Source of the DNA: Alphaproteobacteria bacterium | GTDB lineage: Bacteria; Pseudomonadota; Alphaproteobacteria; Reyranellales; Reyranellaceae | Direction of reading: 5' to 3' | Assembly: GCA_019635875.1 (NCBI GenBank) | Contig: JAHBYP010000007.1 | Location: 124,001 to 188,000 of the forward strand | Length of the DNA: 64,000 nt | Part shown: positions 1-7,985 of the stretch, piece by piece | How the letters are laid out: the number at the start of each line of letters is the position of its first letter | Position numbering within the stretch: position 1 is the stretch's first letter | The notes under the pieces: model-generated | What the model was told of the DNA's origin: nothing | The model's input: only the letters and a program-made list of their open reading frames with translations | Database searches by the model: none | Position numbers and translations under genes: made by a program

Positions 1-560
1 ATGCCGGCGGCGGCGCGCCGTCGGACAACACCACCATCCTGCGCCATCTGATCGAGCAGAAGGTCGAGAGCGCCGCCCTGGGGCCGATCTGGGATCCGAT
101 CGCGGTGCGGCTGTGCTTCGACGCCGGGTTGAACGCGACCTTCCCGCTGCGCTTCGGCGGCAAGATCGGCGTCACCTCGGGCCAGCCGATCGACGCCGAG
201 GTCACGGTGACGGCGCTGGTGCGCGACGCGTGGCAGAGCTTCGGTCCCACGCGCGTGCCGCTGGGCGATTGCGCCGCGATCCGCATCAGCGGCGTCGAGG
301 TGGTGCTGATCTCCAACCGCACGCAGGCGCTGGGGCTGGAGCTGTTCACCAATCTCGGCATCGATCCGACGCGACGCAAGCTGGTGGTCGTGAAGTCGAC
401 CAACCACTTCATGGGCGCCTACGGACCGATCGCGAAGAAGGTGATCTACATCGAATCCGACGCGCCGCTCAGCCGCGACTTCCGCAAGATCCCGTACACC
501 AGGATCAACCGGCCGATCTATCCGCTGGATGCGGAGACCAAGCCGGGGCTGATCTTCTGA
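1..560 (+). CDS. M81 family (MlrC-like) metallopeptidase, C-terminal part
   Basis: The 5' end lies outside the window; the reading frame is open from base 3 and ends in TGA at 558-560. The visible 185 residues match the C-terminal domain of the MlrC/M81 family (microcystinase C type). The features seen are an N-terminal GGGAPSDNT turn, the stretch PIWDPIAV, and the near-C-terminal sequence VVKSTNHFMGAYGPI. M81 proteins are putative zinc peptidases acting on small or cyclic peptides, and many in soil bacteria have unknown substrates. The metal ligands would lie in the missing N-terminal part, so activity cannot be judged. It runs convergently towards the DUF1194 gene, with a repeat hairpin between them. 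Confidence 0.8.
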   Translation, partial: AGGGAPSDNTTILRHLIEQKVESAALGPIWDPIAVRLCFDAGLNATFPLRFGGKIGVTSGQPIDAEVTVTALVRDAWQSFGPTRVPLGDCAAIRISGVEVVLISNRTQALGLELFTNLGIDPTRRKLVVVKSTNHFMGAYGPIAKKVIYIESDAPLSRDFRKIPYTRINRPIYPLDAETKPGLIF

Positions 561-574
561 TGCGCGTTCTTTCT

Positions 575-600
575 CCCTCTCCCCGCTCGCGGGGAGAGGG
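575..600. repeat. Repeat family C, single hairpin (12-bp arms)
   Basis: Arms CCCTCTCCCCGC and GCGGGGAGAGGG flank a 2-base centre. The hairpin lies between two convergent genes, 14 bp after the MlrC stop. It could act as a bidirectional terminator, but no T-tract follows. Confidence 0.75.
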
Positions 601-611
601 AATGGGCTGCT

Positions 612-1337
612 CTAGCGTGATGCGGTTCTAGTCTCGATGCGCGGGCCATCGAGCCCCGCGACCTCGCGCAGCAGCTTGGCGCGGATCGATTGCGCGAAGG
701 CGCGGCGGCCGTCGGCGACCATGACGAAGGCGCCGGGGCCGCCGATCACGTCGCGCTCGTAGTGGCCGATGAGGCCCTGGCCGCGCGGGCCGCTCCTGCT
801 CTCGTCGACGATCACCAGCGCGTTGACGGTGATGGCAGCGGCGACAGCGGCATCGCGCGCCTCGTGTGCCGGCCTTCTTCCGCGCATGTCCGGCCCATCG
901 CCCGAGACATCGATCACCCGGCGCGTCGCCTGGTGCGGTGCGGCGGCGATCAGGCGGATGGAATGCTCGACGGCGTCGCCGATGGCGTTATAGGTCTGAT
1001 GCGAGCGCGGCGCGTCGATCAGCGCCCTGGCCAGCGCGTCGGCCGAGGCGCGGTCGCGCACGAGCATCCACGGCACCACGGTGGCCGCGCCCATCGGCGA
1101 GCCCCACTCGACGACGGCGATGGCGGTGGCGCGATGCTCGCCGTCGGTCATGGCCTCGACGATGCGCGGATCGCTGATCGCCTCGGCATAGCCGCGGCGC
1201 TGCAGCTCGAATTCGCCCTGGTCGATGCTGCCGGAGGCGTCCATGCACAGCACCAGCAGCAGGTCGACATTCGCCGCCCGCGCCGCGCGCGGCAACAGGA
1301 ACGCCAGCGGCAGCGCGGCGAGGCCGCGGCGCAACAT
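612..1337 (-). CDS. DUF1194 (von Willebrand factor A-like) secreted protein
   Basis: 241 residues. The N-terminus MLRRGLAALPLAFLLPRAARA is a good Sec signal peptide with AxA before the mature NVDLLLV. The mature start carries a VWA-type MIDAS motif (DASGSID, about residues 34-40), followed by a conserved TYNAIGDA region and VSGDGPD, as in the DUF1194 family. Such proteins probably bind a divalent metal and a partner in the periplasm; the role is unknown. The open frame continues upstream through a repeat, so the start was set at the ATG before the signal peptide. The repeat edge provides an AAGG Shine-Dalgarno 7 nt upstream. It is the last gene of the leftward run containing the amidase and AtzH-like genes. 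Confidence 0.85.
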   Translation of the reverse strand: MLRRGLAALPLAFLLPRAARAANVDLLLVLCMDASGSIDQGEFELQRRGYAEAISDPRIVEAMTDGEHRATAIAVVEWGSPMGAATVVPWMLVRDRASADALARALIDAPRSHQTYNAIGDAVEHSIRLIAAAPHQATRRVIDVSGDGPDMRGRRPAHEARDAAVAAAITVNALVIVDESRSGPRGQGLIGHYERDVIGGPGAFVMVADGRRAFAQSIRAKLLREVAGLDGPRIETRTASR

Positions 1338-1343
1338 TGCTTT

Positions 1344-1473
1344 ACCTTCCCCCGGAGGGGGAAGGTGGCGCGCGCCAGCGCGACGGATGGGGGATGTCGA
1401 AGACGGACTCCTGCGTTCGGCTTCGACATCCCCCTTCCGCCCTTCGGGCACCTTCCCCCTCCGGGGGAAGGTA
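1344..1473. repeat. Repeat family A cassette 1
   Basis: About 130 bp with a hairpin of the CCTTCCCCC/GGGGGAAGG type at each end and an inner inverted pair (GGGGGATGTCGAA ... TTCGACATCCCCC). The cassette is therefore one large imperfect inverted repeat. Its left end lies 6 nt from the DUF1194 start codon. Confidence 0.9.
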
Positions 1474-1486
1474 GAAGTTGTACGCC

Positions 1487-1879
1487 TCACCATGGCCGCT
1501 CGCTCACGACGGAGACATGGGCGGCGATCACCTTCCAGCCGGCATCGGGGAAGCGCACCCAGGTCTGGCTCTGCCGGCCGATCTGCTCCTTGCCGCGCAC
1601 CTTGAACTCGAGGTTCACGGTGGCGAGGTTGCGGCCCAGGGTGAGGATCTCCAGCCGGATGCGCTTTTCCTTGAAGCCGGGTCCCGGCGGCCGCGCGACG
1701 CGATGGGCGTGGATCGCCTCGAAGCCGTAGCCGTTCTCGTGCAGGGCGTAGCGGATGGTGTGCGGGCTGTTCCAGAAGGTCGCGTCGAGCACCTCGACGT
1801 CCTTGTCGATCAGCGCCTGCTCGTAGCGCTCGAACAGCGCGCTCACCTCGGCGACGATCTCGGGGATGTTCTCCTTCAT
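1487..1879 (-). CDS. AtzH-like protein (DUF3225, NTF2-like fold)
   Basis: 130 residues. The sequence from MKENIPEIVAEV through FWNSPHTIRYALHENGYG to the C-terminal TWVRFPDAGWKV is typical of the DUF3225/AtzH family, small alpha+beta NTF2-like proteins. In Pseudomonas sp. ADP the related AtzH acts on a dicarboxyurea intermediate of cyanuric acid breakdown next to the amidase AtzE. Here the gene overlaps the upstream amidase by ATGA, so the two are probably translated together and work on the same substrate. No AtzG-like small subunit is visible nearby, so a general urea- or amide-related carboxylate role is as likely as s-triazine breakdown. Confidence 0.8.
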   Translation of the reverse strand: MKENIPEIVAEVSALFERYEQALIDKDVEVLDATFWNSPHTIRYALHENGYGFEAIHAHRVARPPGPGFKEKRIRLEILTLGRNLATVNLEFKVRGKEQIGRQSQTWVRFPDAGWKVIAAHVSVVSERPW

Positions 1880-3066
1880 GCCGCCCGCTCCATCGCGCGC
1901 GCCACTGCCACCAGCATCGCGTCGCTGCCGCGCGCGCCGAGGATCGAGAGCCCAATCGGCGCGCCGTCGACCGTCGCGCCGGGGATGTTCACCTGCGGAT
2001 GGCCGGCCAGCCCGCCATGCGCGCACAGGCAGGTGATGCGATCGCGCAGCGGATCGAGCGTCGACAGCGGGAGGCCACGTTTGGGCGCGGGGAAGGGCGT
2101 GGTCGGCATGCACAGGATCGTATCGGGCGGCAGCAGGTGGCGCAGCCGTCCGCGCGCTTCCTGGCGCATCAGGTTGGCCCAGCCGCGCTCGCTCTCGGGG
2201 ATCATCGAGCCGTGTACCAGGCCACGCGCAACGTTGAAGGCGAAGCGCGGGTTGTCGCGATCGATCCAGGTCTTGAAGGTCTGCCACGCCTCGGCCGGCT
2301 GCAGGGTACGCTGCGCACGTGCCCAGACCGACAGGCCCTGCGGTGCCAGCAGCGTCTCGGCAGGCGTGCCGATGAGCTGCGCCAGCCGGCGCACCATCGG
2401 CCGCAGCGCCGCGGCGGCGTCGGCATCGGCGAAGCCGAAGGCGTCGGTGGCGATCAGCAGCTTCGACGGCAGTGCGGTCGGGATTGCCTCGCCGAGCATC
2501 ACCTCGCAGACGCGTGCGAAGGTCGCGGCGTCGCGTGCGAACCAGCCGGTCGTGTCGGAGGTCGGCGCCTGCGGCAGCATGCCGGTGAGGTCGAGGCGGC
2601 CGTGCGTCGGGCGGATGCCGTACAGCCCGCAGAAGCTTGCCGGCACGCGCACCGAGCCGCCGGTATCGGTGCCCAGTGCCGTGTCGCAAGTGCCGGCGGC
2701 CACGGCGGCGGCCGAGCCAGAGGACGAGCCGCCGGGCACGCGATCGGGCGCAGCGGAATTGATTGGCGTGCCATCGAACTCGTTCTCGCCCAGGATGCCC
2801 AGCGACACTTCGTCGGTGATGGTCTTGCCGATCAGGTCGGCGCCGGCGTCGAGCAGGGTCTGCACCGCCCAGGCGTGCCGCGTCGGCACCGGGTTGTAGG
2901 CAGCCCAGTCCGGATTGCCGCCGCCGGTGGGATGGCCGGCGACATCGAACAGGTCCTTGGCGGCGAATGTCAGACCAGACAGCGGCCCGCCCGGCTTGCC
3001 GGCGATGTGGATCGATGTGCCTGACACGAACGCGTTAACCGTATCGCGCACGGGAACTCCTTCCAT
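1876..3066 (-). CDS. Amidase signature family amidohydrolase (AtzE/AtzF-like)
   Basis: 396 residues. The Ser-cisSer-Lys triad is visible: Lys in FAAKDLFD, and the serines in the PGGSSSGSA loop followed by DTGGSVRVPAS. These enzymes hydrolyse linear amides. At under 400 residues it is at the short end of the family and lacks a C-terminal extension. The start was placed at the ATG (3064-3066) before MEGVPVRD, because the longer open frame is repeat-derived sequence. An AAGG element supplied by the family A repeat sits 8 nt upstream. It overlaps the AtzH-like gene by ATGA. The substrate is unknown; the partner suggests a urea- or biuret-like carboxylated compound. Confidence 0.85.
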   Translation of the reverse strand: MEGVPVRDTVNAFVSGTSIHIAGKPGGPLSGLTFAAKDLFDVAGHPTGGGNPDWAAYNPVPTRHAWAVQTLLDAGADLIGKTITDEVSLGILGENEFDGTPINSAAPDRVPGGSSSGSAAAVAAGTCDTALGTDTGGSVRVPASFCGLYGIRPTHGRLDLTGMLPQAPTSDTTGWFARDAATFARVCEVMLGEAIPTALPSKLLIATDAFGFADADAAAALRPMVRRLAQLIGTPAETLLAPQGLSVWARAQRTLQPAEAWQTFKTWIDRDNPRFAFNVARGLVHGSMIPESERGWANLMRQEARGRLRHLLPPDTILCMPTTPFPAPKRGLPLSTLDPLRDRITCLCAHGGLAGHPQVNIPGATVDGAPIGLSILGARGSDAMLVAVARAMERAA

Positions 3067-3072
3067 AGGATC

Positions 3073-3196
3073 TACCTTCCCCCGGAGGGGGAAGGTGCCG
3101 AAGGCGGATGGGGGATGTCGAACCCGAACGCAGGCGTCCGTCTTCGACATCCCCCATCCGGCGCTCCGCGCCACCTTCCCCCTCCGGGGGAAGGTA
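3073..3196. repeat. Repeat family A cassette 2
   Basis: It has the same architecture as cassette 1: GGGGGAAGG hairpins at both ends and the inner GATGGGGGATGTCGAA / TTCGACATCCCCCATC pair. It separates the molybdoenzyme gene from the amidase start. Confidence 0.9.
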
Positions 3197-3222
3197 AAGA
3201 CAAGGCCGAAGACTCGTCGACT

Positions 3223-5550
3223 CTACTCCGCCGCCACCTTCGGTGTTCTCGGCACGAATCGCGGCAGGTCGTGCGCCGTCACCGCGGGCGCCACGCCGTC
3301 GTAGCGCTCGACCTCGACCAGGCAGGTCTGCGCCGTGCAGCCCTGCGACAGCTTCGACGCGCCCATGTCGCGGGTCAGCGCGTTGGGATTGCCGTGCTTC
3401 TCCAGCGGTCGGTTGGCGCCGCCGCCGGCGGGATCGAACCAGGCGCCGGTCGACAGCCGCACCACGCCGGTGCGGATGCGCTCGGACACCTTCGCCGCGG
3501 CGAGGCAGGCGCCGCGCTCGTTGAACACGCGCACCAGGTCGCCGTCGGCGATGCCGCGCCGCTTCGCGTCGGCGGCGCTGATGGTGATCGGCTGGCGGCC
3601 CTTGATCTTGGTCGCCGCCGCGTGCGGGCTGTGGTCGAGCTGGCTGTGCAGCTTGTCGGTCGGCTGGTCGGAGATCATGTGCAGCGGATAGCGCCCGGCC
3701 TGCGCGCTGCCGAGCCATTCCGCCGGCTCCATCCACACCGGATGGCCGGGGCAATCGTCGTAGCCGAACGAGGCGATGCGCTCGGAGAAGATCTCGATCC
3801 TGCCCGATGGCGTCTTCAGCGGATGCCTGGCCGGATCCTCGCGGAACTTCGCCAGCATCACCGGCCGCTCGTTGGTGTCGGGCACGGTCGCCAGCCCGGC
3901 CTGCCAGAAATCGTCGAACGACGGCAGCGCGATGCCGATCTTCGCCGAGCGCTCGCGGCTCTCGCCGTAGAGCCGGCGCAGCCAGCCCATGGTGTCGAGG
4001 CCCTCGGTGTAGCGCTCCTTCGCGCCCAGCCGCTCGGCGATGGCGCCGTAGATCGCGAAATCGTCGCGCGCCTCGCCCTCCGGCGGCTTCACCGCCTTCA
4101 TGGCGATGACGTGCTTCTCGCGCGTCGCCGAACCGATGTCGTCGCGCTCCAGCGAGGTCGTCGCCGGCAGCACGATGTCGGCCATCTTCGCCGCCGCGGT
4201 CCAGAACTGCTCGTTGACGACGATGGTCTGCGGCTTGCGCCACGCCAGCTTCAGCCGATTGAGGTCCTGGTGATGATGGAATGGATTGCCGCCGGCCCAC
4301 ATCACCAGCCTGATGTCGGGATAGCTGTGCGTGGCGCCGTTGTACTCGAAGGTCGCGCCCGGGTTCAGCAGCATGTCGGCGATGCGCGCGACCGGGATGA
4401 ACGCCTTCACCGCGTTGTCGCCTTGCGGCAGGGTCGCCCCGGGGATGCGCGCGTGCGGGCTGCCCATCAGGTTGGCGGCGCCATAGCCGGTGCCGAAGCC
4501 GCCGCCGGGCAGGCCGATCTGGCCCAGCATGCAGGCCAGCGCGATCAGCGCCCAGAAGGGCTGCTCGCCGTGGTGCGAGCGTTGCAGCGACCAGGCGATG
4601 TTGAGCATCGAGCGGTTGGCCGCGAGCTCGCGCGCCAACGTTGCGATTCGCTCGGCCGGCACGCCGGTGATTGCCGCCGCCCATTGCGGCGTCTTGACGA
4701 TGCCGTCGATCTCGCCGATCAGATAAGGCACATAGCGCTCGAAGCCGACGCAGCAGCGCGCCAGGAAATCGCGGTCGTGCAAGCCCTCGGTGTAGACGAC
4801 ATGGGCCATGGCCAGCAGCATGGCGGTATCGGTGTTGGGCCGGATCGCGATCCACTCGTCCTGCCCGCCTGTGTCGAGATCGTCGGCGGTCGGCGTGACG
4901 TTGACGAAGCGCGTGCCCGATGCGCGCATGCGGCGCAGGCCGTCGCGGATGCGATGCTCGCTGGGGCCGCCGGCGTTGACCTGCGCGTTCTTGTGCGGCA
5001 CGCCGCCGAAGGTCACGAACAGCTTCGTGTGCTCCGCCATCACCTCCCAGCTGGTGTGGGCGGCGAACAGCTCCTCCATCGACATCACGATATGCGGCAT
5101 CAGCACGCGCGCCGCGCCGAGGCTGTAGGAATCGACGTGGCGGACATAGCCGCCGACCGCATTCAGGAAGCGGTGGATCTGGCTCTGCGCGTGATGGAAG
5201 CGGCCGGCGCTCGACCAGCCGTAGGAGCCGCCGAAGATCGCCGCGTTGCCGTGTGTCCTGCTCACCCGCGCGATCTCGCCGGCTACGAGGTCGAAGGCCT
5301 CGTCCCAGCCCACCTCGACGAAGGGTTCCTCGCCGCGCAGCTCGCTGCGATGGCCGGGACCGCCCTCGAGCCAGCTCTTGCGCACCGCCGGACGGCGCAC
5401 GCGCAAGCGCGCGACCTGCGGCGACAGCATGTGCAGACCGATCGGCGAAGGATCAGGATCCTCGCGGAACGGCCTGAGCGCCGTGGCGCGGCCGTTCTCC
5501 ATCTCGACTTCGTAGACGCCCCAATGGGTCGAGGTCAGGACCGTCACCAC
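3223..5550 (-). CDS. Molybdopterin oxidoreductase, BisC/TorZ-like (DMSO reductase family)
   Basis: 775 residues, close to E. coli BisC. The N-terminal region has the GGSYGWSSAGRFHH motif (about residues 108-120). By alignment with BisC, Ser114 would be the molybdenum ligand. No N-terminal 4Fe-4S cysteine set and no twin-arginine signal are seen, so it is probably a cytoplasmic bis-MGD enzyme reducing an S-oxide or N-oxide such as biotin or methionine sulfoxide. A molydopterin dinucleotide-binding domain occupies the C-terminal 120 residues (YPLHMISDQPTDKLHSQLDH). The start is GTG at 5550 with GGGAG 7 nt upstream, inside the end of the SDR gene only 1 bp away, so the pair is likely co-translated. 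The electron donor is unknown. Confidence 0.88.
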   Translation of the reverse strand: MVTVLTSTHWGVYEVEMENGRATALRPFREDPDPSPIGLHMLSPQVARLRVRRPAVRKSWLEGGPGHRSELRGEEPFVEVGWDEAFDLVAGEIARVSRTHGNAAIFGGSYGWSSAGRFHHAQSQIHRFLNAVGGYVRHVDSYSLGAARVLMPHIVMSMEELFAAHTSWEVMAEHTKLFVTFGGVPHKNAQVNAGGPSEHRIRDGLRRMRASGTRFVNVTPTADDLDTGGQDEWIAIRPNTDTAMLLAMAHVVYTEGLHDRDFLARCCVGFERYVPYLIGEIDGIVKTPQWAAAITGVPAERIATLARELAANRSMLNIAWSLQRSHHGEQPFWALIALACMLGQIGLPGGGFGTGYGAANLMGSPHARIPGATLPQGDNAVKAFIPVARIADMLLNPGATFEYNGATHSYPDIRLVMWAGGNPFHHHQDLNRLKLAWRKPQTIVVNEQFWTAAAKMADIVLPATTSLERDDIGSATREKHVIAMKAVKPPEGEARDDFAIYGAIAERLGAKERYTEGLDTMGWLRRLYGESRERSAKIGIALPSFDDFWQAGLATVPDTNERPVMLAKFREDPARHPLKTPSGRIEIFSERIASFGYDDCPGHPVWMEPAEWLGSAQAGRYPLHMISDQPTDKLHSQLDHSPHAAATKIKGRQPITISAADAKRRGIADGDLVRVFNERGACLAAAKVSERIRTGVVRLSTGAWFDPAGGGANRPLEKHGNPNALTRDMGASKLSQGCTAQTCLVEVERYDGVAPAVTAHDLPRFVPRTPKVAAE

Positions 5551-5551
5551 G

Positions 5552-6358
5552 CTACTCCCGCACCAGGTTCAGAAGCGCGCCGCCGTCGACCGGCAGGGTC
5601 ACGCCGGTGACGAAATTGGCCTCGTCGGAGGCGAGGAACAAGGCGGCATTGGCGACATCCCAGCCGGTGCCCATCTTGGCGCGCAGCGGCACGCGCGAAT
5701 CGCGCTCGGCGGCGACCTCGGCACGGCTGCGGTTGGTCTTGCGCGCCCGCGTGTCGACGGCCATCGGCGTGTCCATCAGGCCGGGCAGGATGCAGTTGGC
5801 GCGCACGCCGTAGGGCGCGTTCTGGATCGCCAGCTGCTCGGTGAAGGCGATCATCGCCGCCTTCGAGGTCTTGTAGGCCACATACGGGTAGTTCGAGCCC
5901 GAGGCCACCGAGGAGATCTGGATGATCACGCCCGATTTCTGCTCGCGCATGATCGGCAGCACGTGCTTGCAGGCCATGACCGCGCCGCGCAGGTTGATCG
6001 CGGTGACGCGGTCGAAAGCCTCCTCGGTGATCTCGGTCGGTGGCGCGTCGCCGCCGGCGATCGAGACGCCGACGTTGTAGTGCAGGATGTCGATGCGGCC
6101 CCAGCGGCGCATGGCGTCCGTCACCATCGCCTTCAGCGACTCCTCCTTCAGCACGTCGGCCTCGAAGGCCGCGGCGTGGCCACTCTGCTTGTCGATCAGG
6201 TCGACGGTTTCCTGCGCCGAGGCGAGATCGCGATCGACGCACAGCACGCGCGCGCCCTCCTGGGCGAAGCGGATGGCGGTGGCGCGGCCATTGCCGATGC
6301 CCTCGCCGGGGCTTTGCCCGGCGCCGATGACGATGGCGATCTTGCCGTTCAGACGCAT
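5552..6358 (-). CDS. SDR family NAD(P)-dependent oxidoreductase
   Basis: 268 residues, a classical short-chain dehydrogenase. The cofactor site is an N-terminal GAGQSPGEGIGNG, an expanded glycine motif. NVG follows at about 95, Ser at 149-150 (QISSVASG), and YKTSK places the catalytic Tyr and Lys at about 162 and 166. The C-terminal TGVTLPVDGG is the usual end of the fold. It shares the expanded glycine motif with the SDR at 7170-7973, so the two are probably relatives with similar hydroxy-acid or alcohol substrates. An own GGAG Shine-Dalgarno precedes ATG at 6358. It lies 1 bp before the molybdoenzyme. Confidence 0.9.
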   Translation of the reverse strand: MRLNGKIAIVIGAGQSPGEGIGNGRATAIRFAQEGARVLCVDRDLASAQETVDLIDKQSGHAAAFEADVLKEESLKAMVTDAMRRWGRIDILHYNVGVSIAGGDAPPTEITEEAFDRVTAINLRGAVMACKHVLPIMREQKSGVIIQISSVASGSNYPYVAYKTSKAAMIAFTEQLAIQNAPYGVRANCILPGLMDTPMAVDTRARKTNRSRAEVAAERDSRVPLRAKMGTGWDVANAALFLASDEANFVTGVTLPVDGGALLNLVRE

Positions 6359-6377
6359 GTGATTCTCTCCTGATCCT

Positions 6378-6500
6378 TACCTTCCCCCGGAGGGGGAAGG
6401 TGGCGCGCAGCGCCGGAATGGGGATGCCTCAACGAAGCCGGTGTCCGTCTTCGACATCCCCCTTCCGCCCTTCGGGCACCTTCCCCCTCCGGGGGAAGGA
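6378..6500. repeat. Repeat family A cassette 3
   Basis: A full cassette with both terminal GGGGGAAGG hairpins. The inner arm reads GGGGATGCCTCAACGAAG on one side and TTCGACATCCCCC on the other, a partly diverged inner stem. Confidence 0.9.
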
Positions 6501-6517
6501 ATTCGAGTGGACGTCGC

Positions 6518-7069
6518 TCACGACTTCGGCAGCGGGAATTCGTCGAGGTACTTCTGGTACTCGGGCTCGACGTCGATCCGCATGGCGCCGAGGAAGCGCA
6601 CCACGCCGTTGTAGAAGGCGATGGTGATCATCAGGTCGACGAGGTGCTCCTCGCTCAGCGCCGCCTTGAGCTCGGCGAAGGTCGCGTCGCTGACCTCCAT
6701 CCTGGTGCTCATCTCGCGCGCCGCGCGCAGCACCGACTTCGCCAGCGGCTCGAGGCTGTTGGGCTTGCCCTCGGTGTCGGCGATCAGCGCCCTGATATCG
6801 TCCCTGGTGACGCCGAAATCATAGCCGATCTTGATGTGGTGCGAGTACTCGTAGGGCGCGCGCGCGAGGTAGCCGACCTGCAGGATGGCGAGCTCGCGCA
6901 GGCGGCCGTCGAGCTTGCTGCCGAAGCGGATGTAGCGACCCAGCGTGCCGAAGGCGCGCGCGCCGTCGGGGCTGTAGCTCAGGATGCGATAGAGCGCGAT
7001 GTCGCGCTTCAGCAGATCCTTGTCGGCCGGCTTGAGATCGTCGGGCGTGAGATAGGGCAGGCGCGCCAT
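6518..7069 (-). CDS. Carboxymuconolactone decarboxylase family (AhpD-like fold) protein
   Basis: 183 residues from MARLPYLTPDDL. The pattern LRELAILQVGYLARAPYEYSHHIKIG is the core helix pair of the CMD/AhpD family. The CxxC pair of AhpD is absent, so a peroxidase role is unlikely. Members next to SDRs and lactonases usually act in ring-cleavage or lactone steps, or are of unknown function. ATG at 7069 was preferred over the start 11 codons upstream because AGGAG lies at the right distance before it. It sits between the two SDR genes in the leftward catabolic run. Confidence 0.85.
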   Translation of the reverse strand: MARLPYLTPDDLKPADKDLLKRDIALYRILSYSPDGARAFGTLGRYIRFGSKLDGRLRELAILQVGYLARAPYEYSHHIKIGYDFGVTRDDIRALIADTEGKPNSLEPLAKSVLRAAREMSTRMEVSDATFAELKAALSEEHLVDLMITIAFYNGVVRFLGAMRIDVEPEYQKYLDEFPLPKS

Positions 7070-7097
7070 GGAGTGTTGTCTCCTCTTGTCATTCCCT

Positions 7098-7162
7098 GTC
7101 ATCCCGAGCGCAGCGAGGGATCCAGGGTCGTCCTGGATCCCTCGCTGCGCTCGGGATGACAG
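7098..7162. repeat. Repeat family B copy 1
   Basis: A long inverted repeat: arms GTCATCCCGAGCGCAGCGAG and its complement, continuing to GGATCCAGG, around a short centre. It lies between two co-directional genes, so it may attenuate or protect the transcript. Confidence 0.92.
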
Positions 7163-7169
7163 CGGGACA

Positions 7170-7973
7170 TCAGTGATCCTCGGATTCGCGCTCGGGCGCC
7201 ACGAGCGTCACGCCGCCGTCGACCACCAGCACCTGGCCGGTGATGTAGCGCGCCTGGTCCGACAGCAGGAAGCGCACGGCGTGGCCGATGTCCCAGCCGG
7301 TGCCCTCGATCTTCAGCACCGAGGCGTTCCGGCGCTGCTCGCGCTGCTTGGGCGCCATGCCGTTGCGGATCACCATCGGCGTGTAGACCGGGCCGGGCGC
7401 CACGCAATTGACGCGGATGTTGTCGCGGCCGTGATCGACCGCCATCGCCTTGGTCAGCGCGATCACCGCGCCCTTGGACACCGAGTAGGCGGTCAGCCCG
7501 CGCGGGCGCAGCGCCGAGATCGACGAGACATTGACGATGGCGCCGCCACCGGCGGTCTTGATCATCGCCGGGATGGCGTACTTCGAGACCAGGAACATGG
7601 TCTCGACATTGACCTTCATCAGGTTCTGCCAGCTCTCGCGGCTCTCCTGCACGACGCTGCCGCGGCTGCCGATGCCGACGTTGTTGTCGAGCAGGTCGAG
7701 CCGGCCGAAGCGTGCCACGGTGGCGTCGACCAACGCCCGGCACTCGGCTTCCGAGGTGACGTCGGCGGCGCGCGCGTCGGCGCTGCCGCCCTCCTCGGCG
7801 ATCATCTTCGCGGTGCGTTGGGCCAGCGCGATGTCGCGGTCGACGACCATGACGTGCGCACCGGCGCGCGCCAGCAGGATGCAGGCGGCGCGGCCATTGC
7901 CGATGCCGTCGCCCGCGGCGCCGCCACCGGAGACGATCGCGACCTTGCCCTTCAGGCCCATGTCGTCGCTCAT
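7170..7973 (-). CDS. SDR family NAD(P)-dependent oxidoreductase
   Basis: 267 residues. Cofactor motif SGGGAAGDGIGNG at about 15-27, NNVG at 97-100, Ser at about 150 (NVSSISAL), and YSVSK with Tyr163 and Lys167; it ends in TGQVLVVDGG. Like the SDR at 5552-6358 it has the long glycine loop. A strong GGAGGA ribosome site precedes ATG at 7973, 12 bp after the lactonase stop, so the two are co-transcribed. Together with the lactonase this suggests oxidation of a sugar-like or cyclic alcohol to a lactone followed by opening; this is inference from order. Confidence 0.9.
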   Translation of the reverse strand: MSDDMGLKGKVAIVSGGGAAGDGIGNGRAACILLARAGAHVMVVDRDIALAQRTAKMIAEEGGSADARAADVTSEAECRALVDATVARFGRLDLLDNNVGIGSRGSVVQESRESWQNLMKVNVETMFLVSKYAIPAMIKTAGGGAIVNVSSISALRPRGLTAYSVSKGAVIALTKAMAVDHGRDNIRVNCVAPGPVYTPMVIRNGMAPKQREQRRNASVLKIEGTGWDIGHAVRFLLSDQARYITGQVLVVDGGVTLVAPERESEDH

Positions 7974-7985
7974 GGCACTTCCTCC

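Noticed and set aside
612..1955. Longer version of the DUF1194 gene through the repeat
   Set aside because: The extension consists of translated repeat (PPPGEGK-type peptides) and overlaps the AtzH-like gene; the true start sits at a signal peptide.
3115..5610. 831-codon open frame on the + strand over the molybdoenzyme
   Set aside because: It is an antisense shadow of a well-supported gene, made of Arg/Ala/Gly/His-rich low-complexity sequence without any domain.
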